From assembly GCA_013180625.2 (NCBI GenBank), contig SNVD02007530.1:124001-188000 (forward strand): a stretch of DNA of 64,000 nucleotides. The letters are read 5' to 3'. The first letter of the stretch is position 1. Each line of letters opens with the position of its first letter. Under the pieces are notes generated by a model. The model saw only the letters and a list, made by a program, of their open reading frames with translations. It was not told the DNA's origin and did no database searches. Below, one piece after another: positions 48,068 through 61,419 of the stretch. Made by a program: the position numbers and the translations under genes. Source of the stretch: Boswellia sacra. Taxonomy: Eukaryota; Streptophyta; Magnoliopsida; Sapindales; Burseraceae.

Positions 48068-51000
48068 ATGTCTATGGATTCTTCTTCTTTCGAGGGTACT
48101 CCTCTCTGTTGTTAATTTTTGTTTGTAAATTTTATCTGGGTTTTGGTTTTTGTGGTTGATTTCTTGATGGAGATATCTTACCAGGCAACGAATGTTTGTT
48201 CTGTTATTTTTTTTTAGGTTTATTCAAGGGCTAAATCTTGAATCTGTGATGAATTTTGTAACTTCCTTGACTATGCAATTGCTTTCGTCTTTTGTTATTT
48301 GTGATTTCAACGTTTTGGTTGTTTATTAGACTTTCTGGGTATTCTTTTTGGGTTTGGCAAAATTAGATGATGTTAGGTTTATTTACTTATTTATTATTAA
48401 AATTTGGTTTTTGTTTGTGGTTAGATGTTGACTTTGAGCTCAAGATGTATTTTATGCCATTCAGCATTTAAGATTGTTTGTGCAAATATATTTTGGTGAG
48501 TGAATTTTGTGATGGTTGGCTGCATTAAATAATGACTGGTGTCTTTTCTCTGGATTATGTGGAGTTGTACTCTATTTGGTTGAATGAAGCTTATGTTATC
48601 TGAGGGATGTGTGATGAGCAGGCCGCTGTTTTCAAACACATTGGTCACCCTTGAGCAAATTCTGGAGAGGGGAGATGTATCGAAATCAAATTAATTCTTT
48701 TAATCAAGTCATGTATAATTTGCTCCCTCTAATTAATTGTATTGGGGCAACCTGTAAAATTTCTACATTTTTTTGATGTGGTTGGGATGTCTTTTTTAAA
48801 GCAAGTCAACCATTGCTTTATAAAATTTGGCATTGCTTATAGTTGTATTTATTTTTATTGGTTACTTCTTCGTGGTATATTGAATAAATGTAATTGGCCT
48901 TGACCGTCTCTGATGAGTCTGATAAGCAGATAGTAACTAAGATGATCCGACTGTTTTGTTAATTTTCTTCTTAGTATTTTCAATAAATTATTGGGTCTGA
49001 GCTATCCAGATGAGTCTTGTAAGCTGCCTGTAATAAAAATGAATTAACTCTAATCTGGGTGCTTAGTTGGTTAACAGTCCTAACTTCTGATCTCATCATC
49101 TTTCTTGTTTCTCCCTTTTGACATGTCAAATGTGTGCAGTTGTAGACATTGTCTTAATTGGAAAAATGATTTCTAACCTAATGTTTGACACATCAAATAT
49201 TTCTAGAATATTGAGGATTTTAGGCCAATTTGTATTTTAACTCTTAGCACTTCTTCTCATCAACATATGATTCCATTTTTCCTTTTGTACATATTTCTGG
49301 GGACTATTGTCAAGTAATTAGTCCTTGTATAATTGGACAATTCTCTTCTCGCTCTTTTTCTTTTAGTAAACATTTTTGCTTTTATTGTCTCTAGGAGTTG
49401 CAGTTGACCCATCAAAATGCAGCAAGTTGAGTATGGAGGAAAAGAGGGAACTAGTTTATGAATTATCAAAACGATCACATGGTGCCTCCGAAATGCTACA
49501 GTCATGGACCCGACAGGAGATTTTGCAGATCCTATGCGTAGAGTTGGGAAAAGAAAGAAAATATACTGGCTTGACTAAGTTGAAAATTATTGAAAACCTT
49601 TTAAAACTTGTATCTGAGAAAAATTCAGGGGATCGTGAGGCGAAAACAGATTTTGACCCTCAGTCTTCTCCTTCATCTGCCCAGAGAACATCCAAGAGGC
49701 AGAGAAAAATTGATAACCCTTCTCGACTGCCTGTTCCAGTGAATGATCCTGCTGTTAAAAATGGTGGTGATGATTTAGCCAAAGCTATATTTTGCAAGAA
49801 CTCAGCTTGCAGGGCTCTATTAAGACAAGAAGGTGCATTTTGCAAGAGATGTTCATGCTGCATCTGTCATCAGTATGATGACAATAAGGATCCTAGCTTG
49901 TGGTTAACTTGCAGCTCGGAGCCTCCATTTGGAGGGGATTCATGTGGCATGTCATGCCATTTGGAATGTGCCTTGAAACATGAAAGATCTGGCATTGGAA
50001 AAGATCGATACTATTCGGGACTTGATGGGAGCTTTTTTTGTGTATCATGCGGAAAAGTGAATGATTTACTCGGGTAATTGTTCCCATATTATATCTACTT
50101 TTATGTTTAACTTCATTTTTTTTTAATTTTTTAAGATTTGTATTGTAGGTTCTTGTTTCTCTTTGTTTCAATGTCTCTTGTGCTGTGTGATTTATATGAT
50201 AGCAAGTTATTGACATTTTACAAAAGAATATGCTATTTCTGGTGATTCTTTGAAGCAAATTCGAAATTCAACCATTAGTAACTTTTTTTATGGATTCTTT
50301 TGCTATCATGGACCTGTGGTGCAAGAGGCAGATGATGCATAAATAGTTTTTGATAATATTTAATCATATTTATTGACCATCTCTAGGATTGATTTTACTT
50401 GTTCACATTGTATTTTTCGTCCATAGGATGAATTTAAGTGTTTTAATTTTATATTTTTATTTTTTTTAGTTTAGCGGTGGGCTGTTGTATTCCATACTCT
50501 TTAAGAGACAAGTACATAAACTTCATTGACTATAAATTTTATTCTACATAGACAATTAAGTTCTGATGAGAAATAGCTTTCGTGAGTAGACCTGATAAAA
50601 GAAAATGAATAGAGATGCTAAAAAGGACCTGCAAGTCTTACAATCCTTGCCCTTCAAAATTTGTATTGAATTGGAAAAAGATGAGGTTTGAATTTTAAGT
50701 TTATTTATTATGATTGAAAGTTGTTTATTTCGTGATCTTTTATGTGATTTCATTTTTCAAGTAAACTTGTGTACGAGTTGTTTGGTGTGTTACATACTTC
50801 CCAGTCACCTATCAAATTATATGTGTAATTTGATTAATAGGTACATATCGATGCTAACGATTATAATGAAAAAAAATTAATGAGATGCAAAGTACTCATT
50901 TATGTTTACGAGCCATCTAGTTTCTTATTGCTTCCGGTTTCCCTTCTAAAAATTGGAAAAATCACTCTTTCCAGTTTGTCAACTTTGGGAATTTTTACTC

Positions 51001-53870
51001 AAATAATGAGAATAGTGCTTCATGGCTTGCTTTTTCTTTGCAAATTTCATGTTTGATGTGTGTATCTCTTTGAAATGGGAAACTGCGAGAGCTGTCCTGG
51101 TTTGAGGACTTGTTAGAGAGTACTTTTAAGACCAATCAAATCATTAGTAGAATTGTGATATTGTAGAATTCATATACATTTGAATGCGAATTGGTGGGCA
51201 CTACTTACATGGTTGCCATACTATATTCGCATAATCATTCAAGTCATGACTCATTAAAGTTTCTGAGGTTGGCTTGGATTTCTTTTTCATTCAATGTTGC
51301 TTTTGCGCCTTTGCCCTTGCAATGGTAAACCTCGAATTTTCCGTCAATTATTGAAAGTAAGTGAGAAGATGGGTAGACTCTATGGGCCGTTTGGTTATGA
51401 ATTTTGTGTTTTTATTTCCAAAATATCTAGTTGGATATGAGAATGAGAGATATGTGTACATGTTCTACGAGAAATTGAATTGTGTAAAAATATGTTTGGT
51501 TGTGTGTATTTTGTGTTTTTGTTTGAAAAAGTTGGAAAAGAAATTAATTTTTTTTTATTTTCAAATGTTATAAAATTATTAAAATATGATATTTAATGAA
51601 TAAAATTATTTACAGTAAAATTATAAAAATTATTTGAAATAAAAAAAGAGGAAAAGACAAATTATGTAAGTAGAGAGTAGTTTGGAAATGAGGAAAAATT
51701 GTTTTTGTTTTTAGAGAGAATGATGCATGGGAGGACTTGTACCTCAACTAACTATTCTTTTGTTTCTCAATAAAAATGCCTAAGTGGACGAGTATTACAC
51801 ATTCTACAAGGTTTTTGTTTGGGAATGAAAGCCAAAAAGAAACTCAAAACACTTGACCAAACGGGCCCTTTTTTCCCGACTAAGTTAATGATCCCTGCTG
51901 TTATTCATTGGATGTTATATTCGGAAGAAGAACATAGTTTTTAAAGTACCAACTATGAAATGTTGATTGCCTTCAATATACCTTTTTTTGGGAAAATTGT
52001 TTCTTGTGAAGTTAAGAAAATCAAAATATAATCTCGTTTTGATTGTTGTTTTAAATGTTTTTAGATGCTGGAAAAAACAGCTAATGGTAGCAAAGGATAC
52101 CAGACGGGTGGACATACTATGTTATCGTGTCTCTTTAGGCCAAAAACTTCTCAATGGGACTGAAAAGTATCAAAATCTCTCGAACATTGTTGATGATGCT
52201 GTTAAGATGCTTGAATCTGAAGTGGGTCCATTAACTGGTTTACCTGTAAAGATGGGTAGGGGTATTGTGAACAGGCTTTCTTCAGGACCAGAAGTTCAGA
52301 AACTCTGTGCGTCTGCTGTGGAGTTACTAGAGAAAATGATTTCCAACACCATCAATCCTGGAATACAAGGTATTTTTTTCTTATTTTGTAATTTCTTACC
52401 CAGACCACCGGCAGTGGTTTTCATGTGAGCTCAGATAAAGGGATTCTGTGTTACAGGCTGATGAAAGGTATAAAAAGTTTGAAGTTATGTTTGAATTGTA
52501 TAATAATCATGTAAAAGAACTAGACAGTTTGGTTATCTCATGTCCATATCCACAAATAGCTGCTTAATCTTGGAAAGGTGGAGAATTCATGAGGTTGCTG
52601 CTAGTAAACATATTGTAAATTGATTCTGTGATTTGTCAACAAAATTGACTTTTGAGAACCTTTGGTCAATTTTGCAGAATCAAATTTGATTATTCCCAAT
52701 ATGGTTAGAGTTGAAGATGTCCGTGCAACATCCCTTACCGTGGTATTGGGTTCTGAAGTTCCTTCACCTGGGAACAATATTTGTTACAAGTTATGGCATC
52801 GCAAGGCTCATGATAACTTTCCAGATGGACCTACTTGTACTTTGTGTGCCCCAAATCCAAGGTTTGCTGTCACAGGACTTACTCCATCTACAGAATATCA
52901 GTTCAAAGTTGTTTGCTTTAATGGTACAACAGAGTTGGGCACTTGTGAGGTTTGGTTCTCAACTGCAAGTAGCAGGGATGAAGTCACTAACTGCTCTATA
53001 ATGGAAAGAAGTCAAAGCCCGGCAACAAACTGTAGCAGCCTCTCTAATCCATCTTCTGTAGAAGATGAAACCAATAACATCACCCCAGAAAGGGACCAAA
53101 ATGATGACCGAGTGGACAATTATTTTACTTACTGCAAAGACACTGATAAAATTGCTTCCGCTAATCTTTCTGATGATGCTATTGACTGCACTATTCTTGG
53201 TGAAGGAGCAAACCGAGCAGATGCAGTTTCTTTGTTGGAAGAGGAGCGTACCATCAACTTAGATGGCTCTCTCCCTGATTCTGATGTTCTAAAGCTTGAG
53301 AACAAGCACTCAGTTGAGGGCCAAATCATTGAGGAGATGAGCACCGATAATGGGCTGGATAACCCAGTGACAACTGGCATGGAATGTGTGCCATATATGG
53401 GTACCTCGGAAGCTGGTTTGCCTATTACTCCGTGCAAGATGGAAATTCTTAAGGATGGGCAGGGAAGGAATGGGAGGTTGAAATCAAGCAACAAGGATGT
53501 GGAAAATGGGACTGGGAAAGGAGATGAGCCCCGAGATAATAGCACCTCAAAGAAGAGAAGCAGCGAAAGGCGGAATGAGGACTGTCCTACCAATGGTGTC
53601 TCAGACAGAGACTTTGAGCGATGTGTGAAGGTGATCAGATGGTTAGAATGTGAGGGACATATAGAGAGGAAATTTAGGCAGAAATTCCTGACTTGGTACA
53701 GCTTGAGAGCAACCCCACAGGAGGTAAGGATTGTAAAAGTGTTTATAGATACTTTTGATGAAGATCCGGCGTCTCTTGCAGAGCAGCTTGTGGATACCTT
53801 TTCAGACAGTATCTCAAGCAAGAGGTCATCAGTCGTACCTGCTGGGTTCTGCATGAAGCTTTGGCATTGA
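48068..53870 (+). CDS. VIL2: VIN3-like / VEL Polycomb accessory protein (VIL2/VEL1 type)
   Basis: Nuclear partner of PRC2 that promotes H3K27 methylation; in Arabidopsis the family silences FLC-type targets. Coding exons 48068-48095, 49395-50073, 52065-52369 and 52678-53870 join in frame to 2,205 nt, or 734 aa. Order of parts: [14 protein letters not shown] and [21 protein letters not shown]-terminal helical region (about 19-85), the VEL-type Cys/His PHD-like finger (about 142-235, [21 protein letters not shown] onward), and the helical part with [20 protein letters not shown] fibronectin III domain (about 345-436) and the C-terminal VEL/VID polymerising domain (about 643-734, ending GFCMKLWH) follow. 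Sequence order and ending fit VIL2/VEL1 better than VIN3 or VRN5. A leader intron is likely (about 47786-47997). Start: first ATG of [10 protein letters not shown]; the second Met is also possible. Intron 2 (50074-52064) hosts a MITE. Confidence 0.93.
51384..51868. mobile_element. MITE with GGGCC(C)GTTTGGT terminal inverted repeats in VIL2 intron 2
   Basis: The left end gggccgtttggtta and the reverse complement of the right end, gggcccgtttggtc, match with one extra C. About 485 bp with only a low-quality frame inside. Such GGGCC-GTTTGGT ends are typical of plant Tourist/PIF- or hAT-type MITEs. The flanks (tat and ttt) do not give a clear duplication, so the superfamily is open. Confidence 0.7.
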
Positions 53871-54589
53871 GTATCATGTCCTGGGTCCTTCTATTTGATC
53901 GAATGAGTTCTCAGCATAACCCACTTAGGGTTAGCATAGCATAATTCTTTAGACCCCTTAACATTGACTATCATCATCTTCATCATCATTTAAATTTGTC
54001 ATTAGCATTTGCCATTCTTATGATGATGTAAGAATGTTAGAATTTATATCTTCTACTATACAGTTCACTCCTATTCATTTATATTTTGAAATTTGACCAT
54101 TGAAATGGCTACTGTTTCTGTTAGACAAAATTGAAAAACTTGTCCTGGTGGGTGAAAAGGGGAGGAATATGTCAATTTCTTTGATTGAACTGTGTTGTCA
54201 ATAGTTTTAGGCTTGAGTTGAATATTAGGTTGGAAGCAGGATCAAGGTTGATTCACTTTTTTTGGTCAAAAAATTGCTCATTATATTGACAAAATAAGAT
54301 TGGTATTCCGAGTCCGGGTTGCACCAGATTGGACACTACTTAAAGAGCAGTATGATTTAACTGGTTGTTTCTTTAAGTAGGCATTGGCTGGCTTCAGTGG
54401 CGAAATTCTTGATGAATTTCTGCCTTTCTATTTTCTAAGGTGAAATAAAGGAACTCACGTGTAACGCAATCAATTTTAGTAAATTTTTCTTCAATTATTT
54501 TATATAGTCTCATGCAGCAAGCGATAACAATAATATGAGTGGAGGCAAGGGCTTGGCTTAGGCTTTGGTGACTCGAGAATCGTTAACCA

Positions 54590-56158
54590 ATGAGCAAATT
54601 CTTGTTTAACCCAAAACAAAATCCTCCAATTCTTAGTTTGCTCCGAAGATTTACAAACGTGGACCAACTCAAGCAAATCCATGCACATACAATCACAAAT
54701 GGTCTTTCTCGTTTCACGTTCATAACTAGCAAAATCTTAGCTTTTTGTGCACTATCACCACAGGGTGACTTACACTATACAGAAACTATTTTCAATCACA
54801 TTTCACTGCCCAACATCTTTGATTTCAATATCATGATACTGAGTTTCCTGCAAAACTGGAATCCTGAAAAGGGTCTCTTACTTTACTCAAAAATGTTACG
54901 TCTTGGCATTGAACCAAATGCACGTACTTTCACAGTTTTGGTTAAATCGTGTGTTTCTTTGTCTTTGCTTGATCAGGTTTATGTTCAGATACTAAAATTA
55001 GGACATGTTTGTGATGTTTATGTTACTAGTTCTGTTATAAACGTGTATTCCAAGTACGGATCATTGGATACTGCTCGTGCTGTGTTTGATTCAACTTTGA
55101 ACAAGAACTTGGTTTGTTGGACGAGCTTGATAAGTGGGTATTGTAGTAATGGTTTTGTTGTCGAAGCACGAGACCTGTTTGATTCTATGCCAGAGAGAAA
55201 TGAAGTTTCTTGTAGTGCAATGGTTTCTGGATATGTTAAAAATCATTGTTTCAACGAGGCAATCGGGTTGTTTCACGAGTTGAAGAGTTTTGATAATGTG
55301 AAGTTCAGTGCATCTCTTTTGGTTAGTGTTCTCAATGCCTGTGCAGCTGTAGGTGCGTTTAAAGAAGGTAGATGGGTTCATGATTATGTAGATGAAAATG
55401 GTTTTGAATATGAACTTGAGTTAGGTACTGCATTGATTGATTTCTATGCAAAATGTGGGTGCATTGAAAATGCATATGAAATTTTTAACAAGTTGCCATG
55501 TAAAGATGTGAGGACTTGGAGTGCAATGATATCAGGGTTGGCTATGAATGGAAAGAACGATATGGGACTTGAGCTTTTCATGGACATGGAAAAAAGGGGG
55601 CCTAGACCGAACGCTGTGACTTTTGTTGGAGTTCTTAGTGCTTGTAATCATAAAACATTGGTGAATGAAGCATGGCGACTATTTGGACGGATGAGTAAAT
55701 TGTATCGAATTGATCCAGTGATAGAGCATTATGGGTGCATGGTTGATCTCTTGGCTCGAACTGGACTAGTTAAAGAGGCTGAGGTACTGATAAAGAGTAT
55801 GCCAATGGAGCCTGATGGAGCTATATGGGGATCACTGCTAAATGGGTGCCTAATGCATGGTCATATCGAGTTAGGTGAGAGGATAGGGAGGCATGTGATA
55901 GATTTAGAGCCGCAACACAGTGGAAGGTATGTCCTTTTGGCCAACATCTATGCCACAATGGGTTGCTGGGAGGATGTGATAAGACTAAGGAAACTAATGA
56001 AAGATAGAGAAGTAGTTACTGTTTCGGCTTGTAGCTTCATTGAGATCGATGGGGTTGTTCATGAGTTCCTAGTTGATGAAAAATCTCATTCCCATTGGAC
56101 AAGCATTAACAGAGCACTGAATTTACTAAGAAAGGAACTTGAAGGTTCTCCTGTGTAA
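54590..56158 (+). CDS. PLS-class pentatricopeptide repeat protein, E/E+ type
   Basis: Single-exon gene of 522 codons, typical for plant PPR genes; members bind organellar RNA, usually for C-to-U editing. The N-terminus has the [14 protein letters not shown] block found at the start of PLS proteins (about 27-40). P, L and S motifs follow (for example [45 protein letters not shown], and [17 protein letters not shown]). From about residue 407 the E motif begins ([20 protein letters not shown]), then E+ with [17 protein letters not shown]. It ends soon after, without a DYW deaminase domain, so editing would need a DYW partner. The start ATG gives a short, Arg/Phe/Pro-containing leader compatible with mitochondrial import. 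It lies 720 bp after VIL2 on the same strand, with its own promoter. Confidence 0.92.
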   Translation: MSKFLFNPKQNPPILSLLRRFTNVDQLKQIHAHTITNGLSRFTFITSKILAFCALSPQGDLHYTETIFNHISLPNIFDFNIMILSFLQNWNPEKGLLLYSKMLRLGIEPNARTFTVLVKSCVSLSLLDQVYVQILKLGHVCDVYVTSSVINVYSKYGSLDTARAVFDSTLNKNLVCWTSLISGYCSNGFVVEARDLFDSMPERNEVSCSAMVSGYVKNHCFNEAIGLFHELKSFDNVKFSASLLVSVLNACAAVGAFKEGRWVHDYVDENGFEYELELGTALIDFYAKCGCIENAYEIFNKLPCKDVRTWSAMISGLAMNGKNDMGLELFMDMEKRGPRPNAVTFVGVLSACNHKTLVNEAWRLFGRMSKLYRIDPVIEHYGCMVDLLARTGLVKEAEVLIKSMPMEPDGAIWGSLLNGCLMHGHIELGERIGRHVIDLEPQHSGRYVLLANIYATMGCWEDVIRLRKLMKDREVVTVSACSFIEIDGVVHEFLVDEKSHSHWTSINRALNLLRKELEGSPV

Positions 56159-57107
56159 ATGATATATCACTAAATGCATTCGGCTTGGCATTTTGGTATT
56201 GATTGACAGTAGACCATTCAGATTTCTTTGCAAATTACGTAGCCGGCCAGCTTTTATGTTTATGTAGAAAGCATTCCCTGTAACTTCCAGTTTATTTGTT
56301 CTATTAGAAAAAAATTTGAAGTTTCTCGTAAGTGCCGGTACAAGGTTTCCATGGGTGGTAGGTTGCACGACGAGAGCCCACAAGCTTGATAACTGGGATG
56401 CTTTGTTTACTGAAATAAAACTACTACATATTGTTTTCATTTACAATGACTCTTTTGGATGGATACAGGATGCTCCTGATTCTATTTGGCCAACATAATG
56501 TTATAGTAAGTTTTTGGTAAAAAGATTCCCAGTTAATTGGAGTTATTGTGCTTGTCCACTTGATACCAGCTGTGTGCTGAGCAATTCAACTGGTATAAAA
56601 ATTGAAGAAGACGTAATCCATTTGGCATGGACGTGGAGAGGAGGCTGTGAAAACAGTAGACATGTGACCATGCAGCCATATTAAATTTCCAAGTACTGAC
56701 CCTTGTATTCAGTTCCAACGGTATCACTAATGTTTTCAACCAGGTCGCATCATCACTTTTCTGTTGGCATGACACCGCTGCTTGGTGGGTCCGAACCCCG
56801 CTCCTGTTTGCCAAGCGTGTCTCAACAGGAGAGAGAGTGTATAGAGGAGAAGAAGATGGTGATGAAACCAAAGCTAAAGAGCTTTAGTAAACTCTCCACT
56901 ACTTTGTACAATTCGCCTACCCAAATAACGTTCTCGAGCTCTCCCTAAACAACCCATACATCACTTCAGAAACACCTAAGCCAACCCCTTTTGTCGCTTT
57001 CTTGAACCGTTTCACTCCCTTGAAGACTAAACTATTAATCACTCTTTGGTGTTGTTCTCTCTTTTATTAGTCTTTGTGTTCTAAAAAGAAATACGGGTCT
57101 GAAGAAG
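56159..57107. other. PPR 3' UTR and RBCS promoter region
   Basis: About 950 bp between the PPR stop and the RBCS start. I see no separate gene; the short frames here are not protein-like. A segment at about 56760-56830 is GC-richer (tggtgggtccgaaccccgctcc). I could not identify a certain TATA box or the usual paired I-box/G-box of leaf RBCS promoters by eye. Confidence 0.45.
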
Positions 57108-57931
57108 ATGTCTGCCAGCATCTTCACAACTCCAGTTGCTGGATCAGGCTATGTTGGCCTGAAACCCAACTTCAGCACTTCTCTTCCAGTAAATGATTCT
57201 ATTGCATGGAGTAGGAAAACTGTCTCAAATGGTTCCAGAACTAGCTGCATGAAGGTAAAGTGATTTAGCTAGTCATTTGTTATTGTTACTACTCCGGGCC
57301 TTATATTTATCACTGCTCACATATTACTTTTTTCTTTCTGGTGTTCCTGTGCATATGTGCTTATTTGCATTATTAAACAGACTTGGAATCCAATCAACAA
57401 CAAGAAGTTTGAGACCCTATCCTATCTCCCTCCTCTCTCCGATGAATCAATAGCAAAGGAGATTGATTACATGCTCAGAAAGGGCTGGATCCCTTGCCTT
57501 GAATTTGATGAGGTAAAACTAAATGTAACTACAGATGCCATTCTTTAAACACATCATTGTATGGTTCAACCAGATGCATGAATCCTTATTACTGGATCAA
57601 TATCATAGCTGCCCCTTCTTAAATTAACTTGTTGCATTTTTTAATGGTATACACATAGTTGAGGAAGGTTAGCTGATGCATTTTTTTTTTTAATTGTTAG
57701 GTGGGATATGTGCATAGAGAGAACAGCAGGATGCCAGGTTATTATGATGGAAGGTATTGGACACTCTGGAAGTTGCCAATGTTTGGCTGCAACGACCCCT
57801 CTCAAGTCCTAAACGAAATCCGTGAGTGCACAGAGGCATACCCAAATGCTTATATCCGCTGCTTGGCATTCGACAATGAGAAACAGGCTCAGTGTATGTC
57901 CTTTGTCATTCAAAAACCTACTACCACCTAA
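57108..57931 (+). CDS. RBCS: Rubisco small subunit, chloroplast precursor, divergent (probable T-type)
   Basis: Small subunit of ribulose-bisphosphate carboxylase in the chloroplast stroma. Exons 57108-57254, 57381-57512 and 57701-57931 join in frame to 510 nt, or 169 aa. Both introns sit at the positions usual for RBCS: after the first two residues of the mature chain (MK|T) and in CLEFDE|V. Residues 1-47 are a Ser/Thr-rich transit peptide (GYVGLKPNF). The mature chain has [33 protein letters not shown] and [14 protein letters not shown]. It differs from leaf forms: TWNPIN replaces VWPP, the EHGF loop is shorter ([10 protein letters not shown]), and the tail is FVIQKPTTT. These features recall the trichome-type RBCS-T class, as I remember it. 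No defect is seen; it should be functional. Confidence 0.92.
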
Positions 57932-57995
57932 ACCTCTTACTTTCTCGTTTGAGTTCTGAGGAAGATCAGAACTTACTTTCCTGTTTCTATGAGAA

Positions 57996-58001
57996 AATAA
58001 A
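57996..58001 (+). terminator. polyadenylation signal of RBCS
   Basis: AATAAA lies 65 bp after the RBCS stop codon, a usual distance for a plant near-upstream element, and is followed by a T-rich stretch. Confidence 0.6.
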
Positions 58002-61000
58002 GGTGGATGGCTTGAATTCTATCGCGTGGCTTGTTTGGTGGAGATACTTTTGATCAAAATAATCAGTTATCATGATCTGTGTGACATGTGATGTGACCAG
58101 CACACAGTTTTAAGGTTCTTTTCTAGGGGTAATTGGTACGAATACCAGTGAGTTTTCTTGTATTGGGTCCCCACTCTTTACGCACTTTGATTTTTCTATT
58201 ACAAATGAAAGTATTTCTTTCGTTATGCCGATGACGTTTAAAATTGTTGTGTGCCAGTACATCCCTTATTATTTTATTCCATTCTTGTCTGTGCACTGAG
58301 CGTGATTATATGTTCTGCAGTGATTCAGGAATAACGTTCTGTTGAAATAGAAAACACCCATTCAAGAGCAAATTAAATTAAATACCAGAGCTAATAGGAT
58401 TGTCCGATTAATTTCTATCTAAATTCCAGCAAGCACAATCAATCACCATAGCTTCTCCACAGCATCAACAGCTCCATTGCCACTGACGCTAAATTTCCAA
58501 ATTCTATTCTTTCATCAATAGGAGACATCCAGATTGTGTTGATTGAAAAACCTAATCTATTACCAGCATTATATAATATAGCGTCACCTTCTTGGAACTT
58601 GAAAACCCTTCTTGGATTGTACAATGTGAGGATGTAGCTTCACCTCGCAGACAACTACATAACCACAGAAGCTACGTAATCAGAGGTTCTAAAGCCTCAT
58701 TGATGGCGAGAAGAGTTGGTTACATCACCCGGGCTCAAAAACAGCACTGCACTATCACCTAACAGAACGAGGGGAAAAGAAAAGAAAAGAAAAATGGGAA
58801 ATATAAAATCAAAACAAACTGAAACAGATAATAATACTTTGCCCCCTACTATTGATACTTGTCCCAGAATATTTTGCTCCAGTGCCTACCTGAGATGTCA
58901 CTCAAAACATCCACAGCCACTAACACAAAAGATTTGGTCCGTGAAGCTCTGCAATTGCAATTAATATAGATAGCTTCAACCTTGACAAATGATCGTGAAA
59001 GAGTAAATTGGAATAAACACCAATACCTAGTATCATAGATGGATATAGATTCCCTTTCCTGTAGATTATGTTTGGCTGGGGAACATTGGAGCTCAGTTCT
59101 GTCCTTCTGGTGGGATTTTCTCTTGGAGATGATAACTAATTTGATGTACAAGAAATTTAAAAGAGATAGAGAGTGCAAAGAGAACTCCTAGTTGTAGCGC
59201 CCTAACACCCCTTTAAAGTATGAGTCTTCTGCAAGACATCAATATCTTCCTCTGAGGGAATAAAGAGGAAGATCCAAAACCTAGGATAGTGGTATTTTTG
59301 CTGGCAGAAAATGCAAAATGGTTAAGCCTACAGATTCAAAGACCATGATTGTACATTGTTTAATCATAAAACAAAAGCTCAATGAAACCACACCAAAGAA
59401 GTGATAATTGAAGCCACATCTATATCCAGTCATCTGGTCGCTCCAAGATCAAATAAAATCTGCAAGAACATACCAGCACAAACACAAAATATCTATCTCA
59501 AAGGTCACATGGGACATCAGATGCTCAATAAGAATTAGATACATTGTCATAACGCTCATTCATTTAGTCCTGCTGCTAGGTTTCAAGATTGAAAGTCTCC
59601 ACCTGCTTCAACTTTCACTGGAAGAGCAGTCCACCTGATAATTAGAAACATGAGTTTCAATAAATGATATGAAATGTAAATGACTATACTATCCATTCTC
59701 TAACAACTTTCATTTAGTAATTAATGTCTCAAAGCTACACTAATGCTTAAGCACACATATGTGCACGTATTGTAAAGCAGGTAATCAACCCAAATCAACT
59801 GATAACTTTGCTATCTTTGTTTATTGCTTTATACATAATCACCAGTTCCAAGACATAAACACAATCCCACATCAACATCAGACATCAAAAATAAAATGCA
59901 AAATTAAGTGAGGGAATAAAACTCGTCTAAGGAGGGGGGAAAAGTACTAAAAATGACAATCACATTAAAAAGTTGTTTAAAGTAGAGAACCATACATGAT
60001 AACGGACATCCATGATTGAACAGCTAACATGTAATAACGATTATCTTGGTCCTGCTACAACAACAAATATAAAGCTCCCAGTGGTGCAATTTTTATTTTA
60101 TTCTTACAATAAATAAATTTAATCATAGATATAAAGTTGAAGCAATTTTATAAAAGATATCTTGTAGATGCATATAAGGTCTCATGCAAATTTATTTCCA
60201 CATTAAATAAGTTTTTTTAACATACTTGTACATAAAAAAAAGGTCTCACAACCTGTTGAATTTCAGACTCAATATATCCATCATGCAAATCAAGTTTCAA
60301 GCTAGTTGAAGCAAAAATGCTATCATGTTTGATCAAATAACCATAAAATTTATTGAGTGGTATTCACCCAGAAAGTTTTATATGTGGTGTAATTAAGTTT
60401 AGGTACTATAAAATGTATCTCAAAAGTATAAAATAAGAAAGATTTTATAAGTACAACACATAGTGGTAGTTAACATTTTGTATGCATCATGTGAATCTAC
60501 CTTACCATATTAACTTTTTCAAGCTTCATTGTACACTTCTCATCAAGGAAAAAAGAAAATTCATCTCACAATCGGATATGGCCATGATTAAACTCCGCCA
60601 TGCTCACCATGTTTAATCACGGCCAGCATATGGTACCCAATCAAAAGATTCCCAATTCAAATATATTCACCTTGACCCTTATTTGGTTAAATTTTTTCTT
60701 TCTTCAGTGACGATTTGGCTTAACTTATTTTCGCCAAATCCATCACCTGGCACTCAGTTCAAATTTGTCCTTGAAACCACACCAATCTAAACAAGCAAAC
60801 CACTACATTACGAACTTTCAATACCTAGATCGACATTTCTGATAAGCAACAGGAGAAAAACTTGTAATAGTTGAAAGGTGTATGTTTTGATAAGAAGTGG
60901 CAACATCAGAAACTAAAATTATGCTGTAAAATAGAGCAATCACCATAAAGGTTAACCCATCAGATTTCACTCTGACATATCATTTAAGTTCATCAAGGTC

Positions 61001-61419
61001 ATTCAACTTTTTCTGTGGCAGACTTTCCAGTTCATCATGGCCATTCAACTTTCGTAGTTGCCATCTGCCAAGATTATCCTTAGCTAACCAAAACATATTA
61101 AAGTCTCAGCACTTCACTTCAGTTAACTATCTTTGGCATCCCAAATTTCTATAAACTTTGAGGTTGAATATTATAATTGTGTGCACATTATTGTGATGTT
61201 GGATCATACAAGTACAACATTCGGCACATTACTGAAGCACTACATTGCACTAACATGGCAATTCCACAGAAAAAATTACTAACAAACCAAAATGCAAATC
61301 CACAATTGAAAATACTAACAGAACAAGCCTCAAAATCTGATTATTTCACAAAACTTATATTAACAGCTAACTCAGCGAGACGAGCCAACTGACCTTGAAA
61401 ATCAGAATGTCTTCCAGTT
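58002..61419. other. region between RBCS and the SNRNP27 stop
   Basis: About 3.4 kb without a recognisable coding gene. The part next to 61419 should contain the 3' UTR of the - strand SNRNP27 gene; the length left over suggests 3' UTR introns or a non-coding transcript. A - strand frame at 58439-58624 (ending MELLMLWRSYGD) looks mildly protein-like but has no family I recognise and no clear start. Nothing else is named. Confidence 0.4.

Noticed and set aside
53129..53854. 241-codon - strand frame
   Set aside because: It lies fully inside the last VIL2 exon in antisense, and the sense frame matches the family from end to end.
56703..56948. 81-codon + strand frame before RBCS
   Set aside because: Composition is not protein-like, no domain is seen, and it lies where the RBCS promoter and leader are expected.
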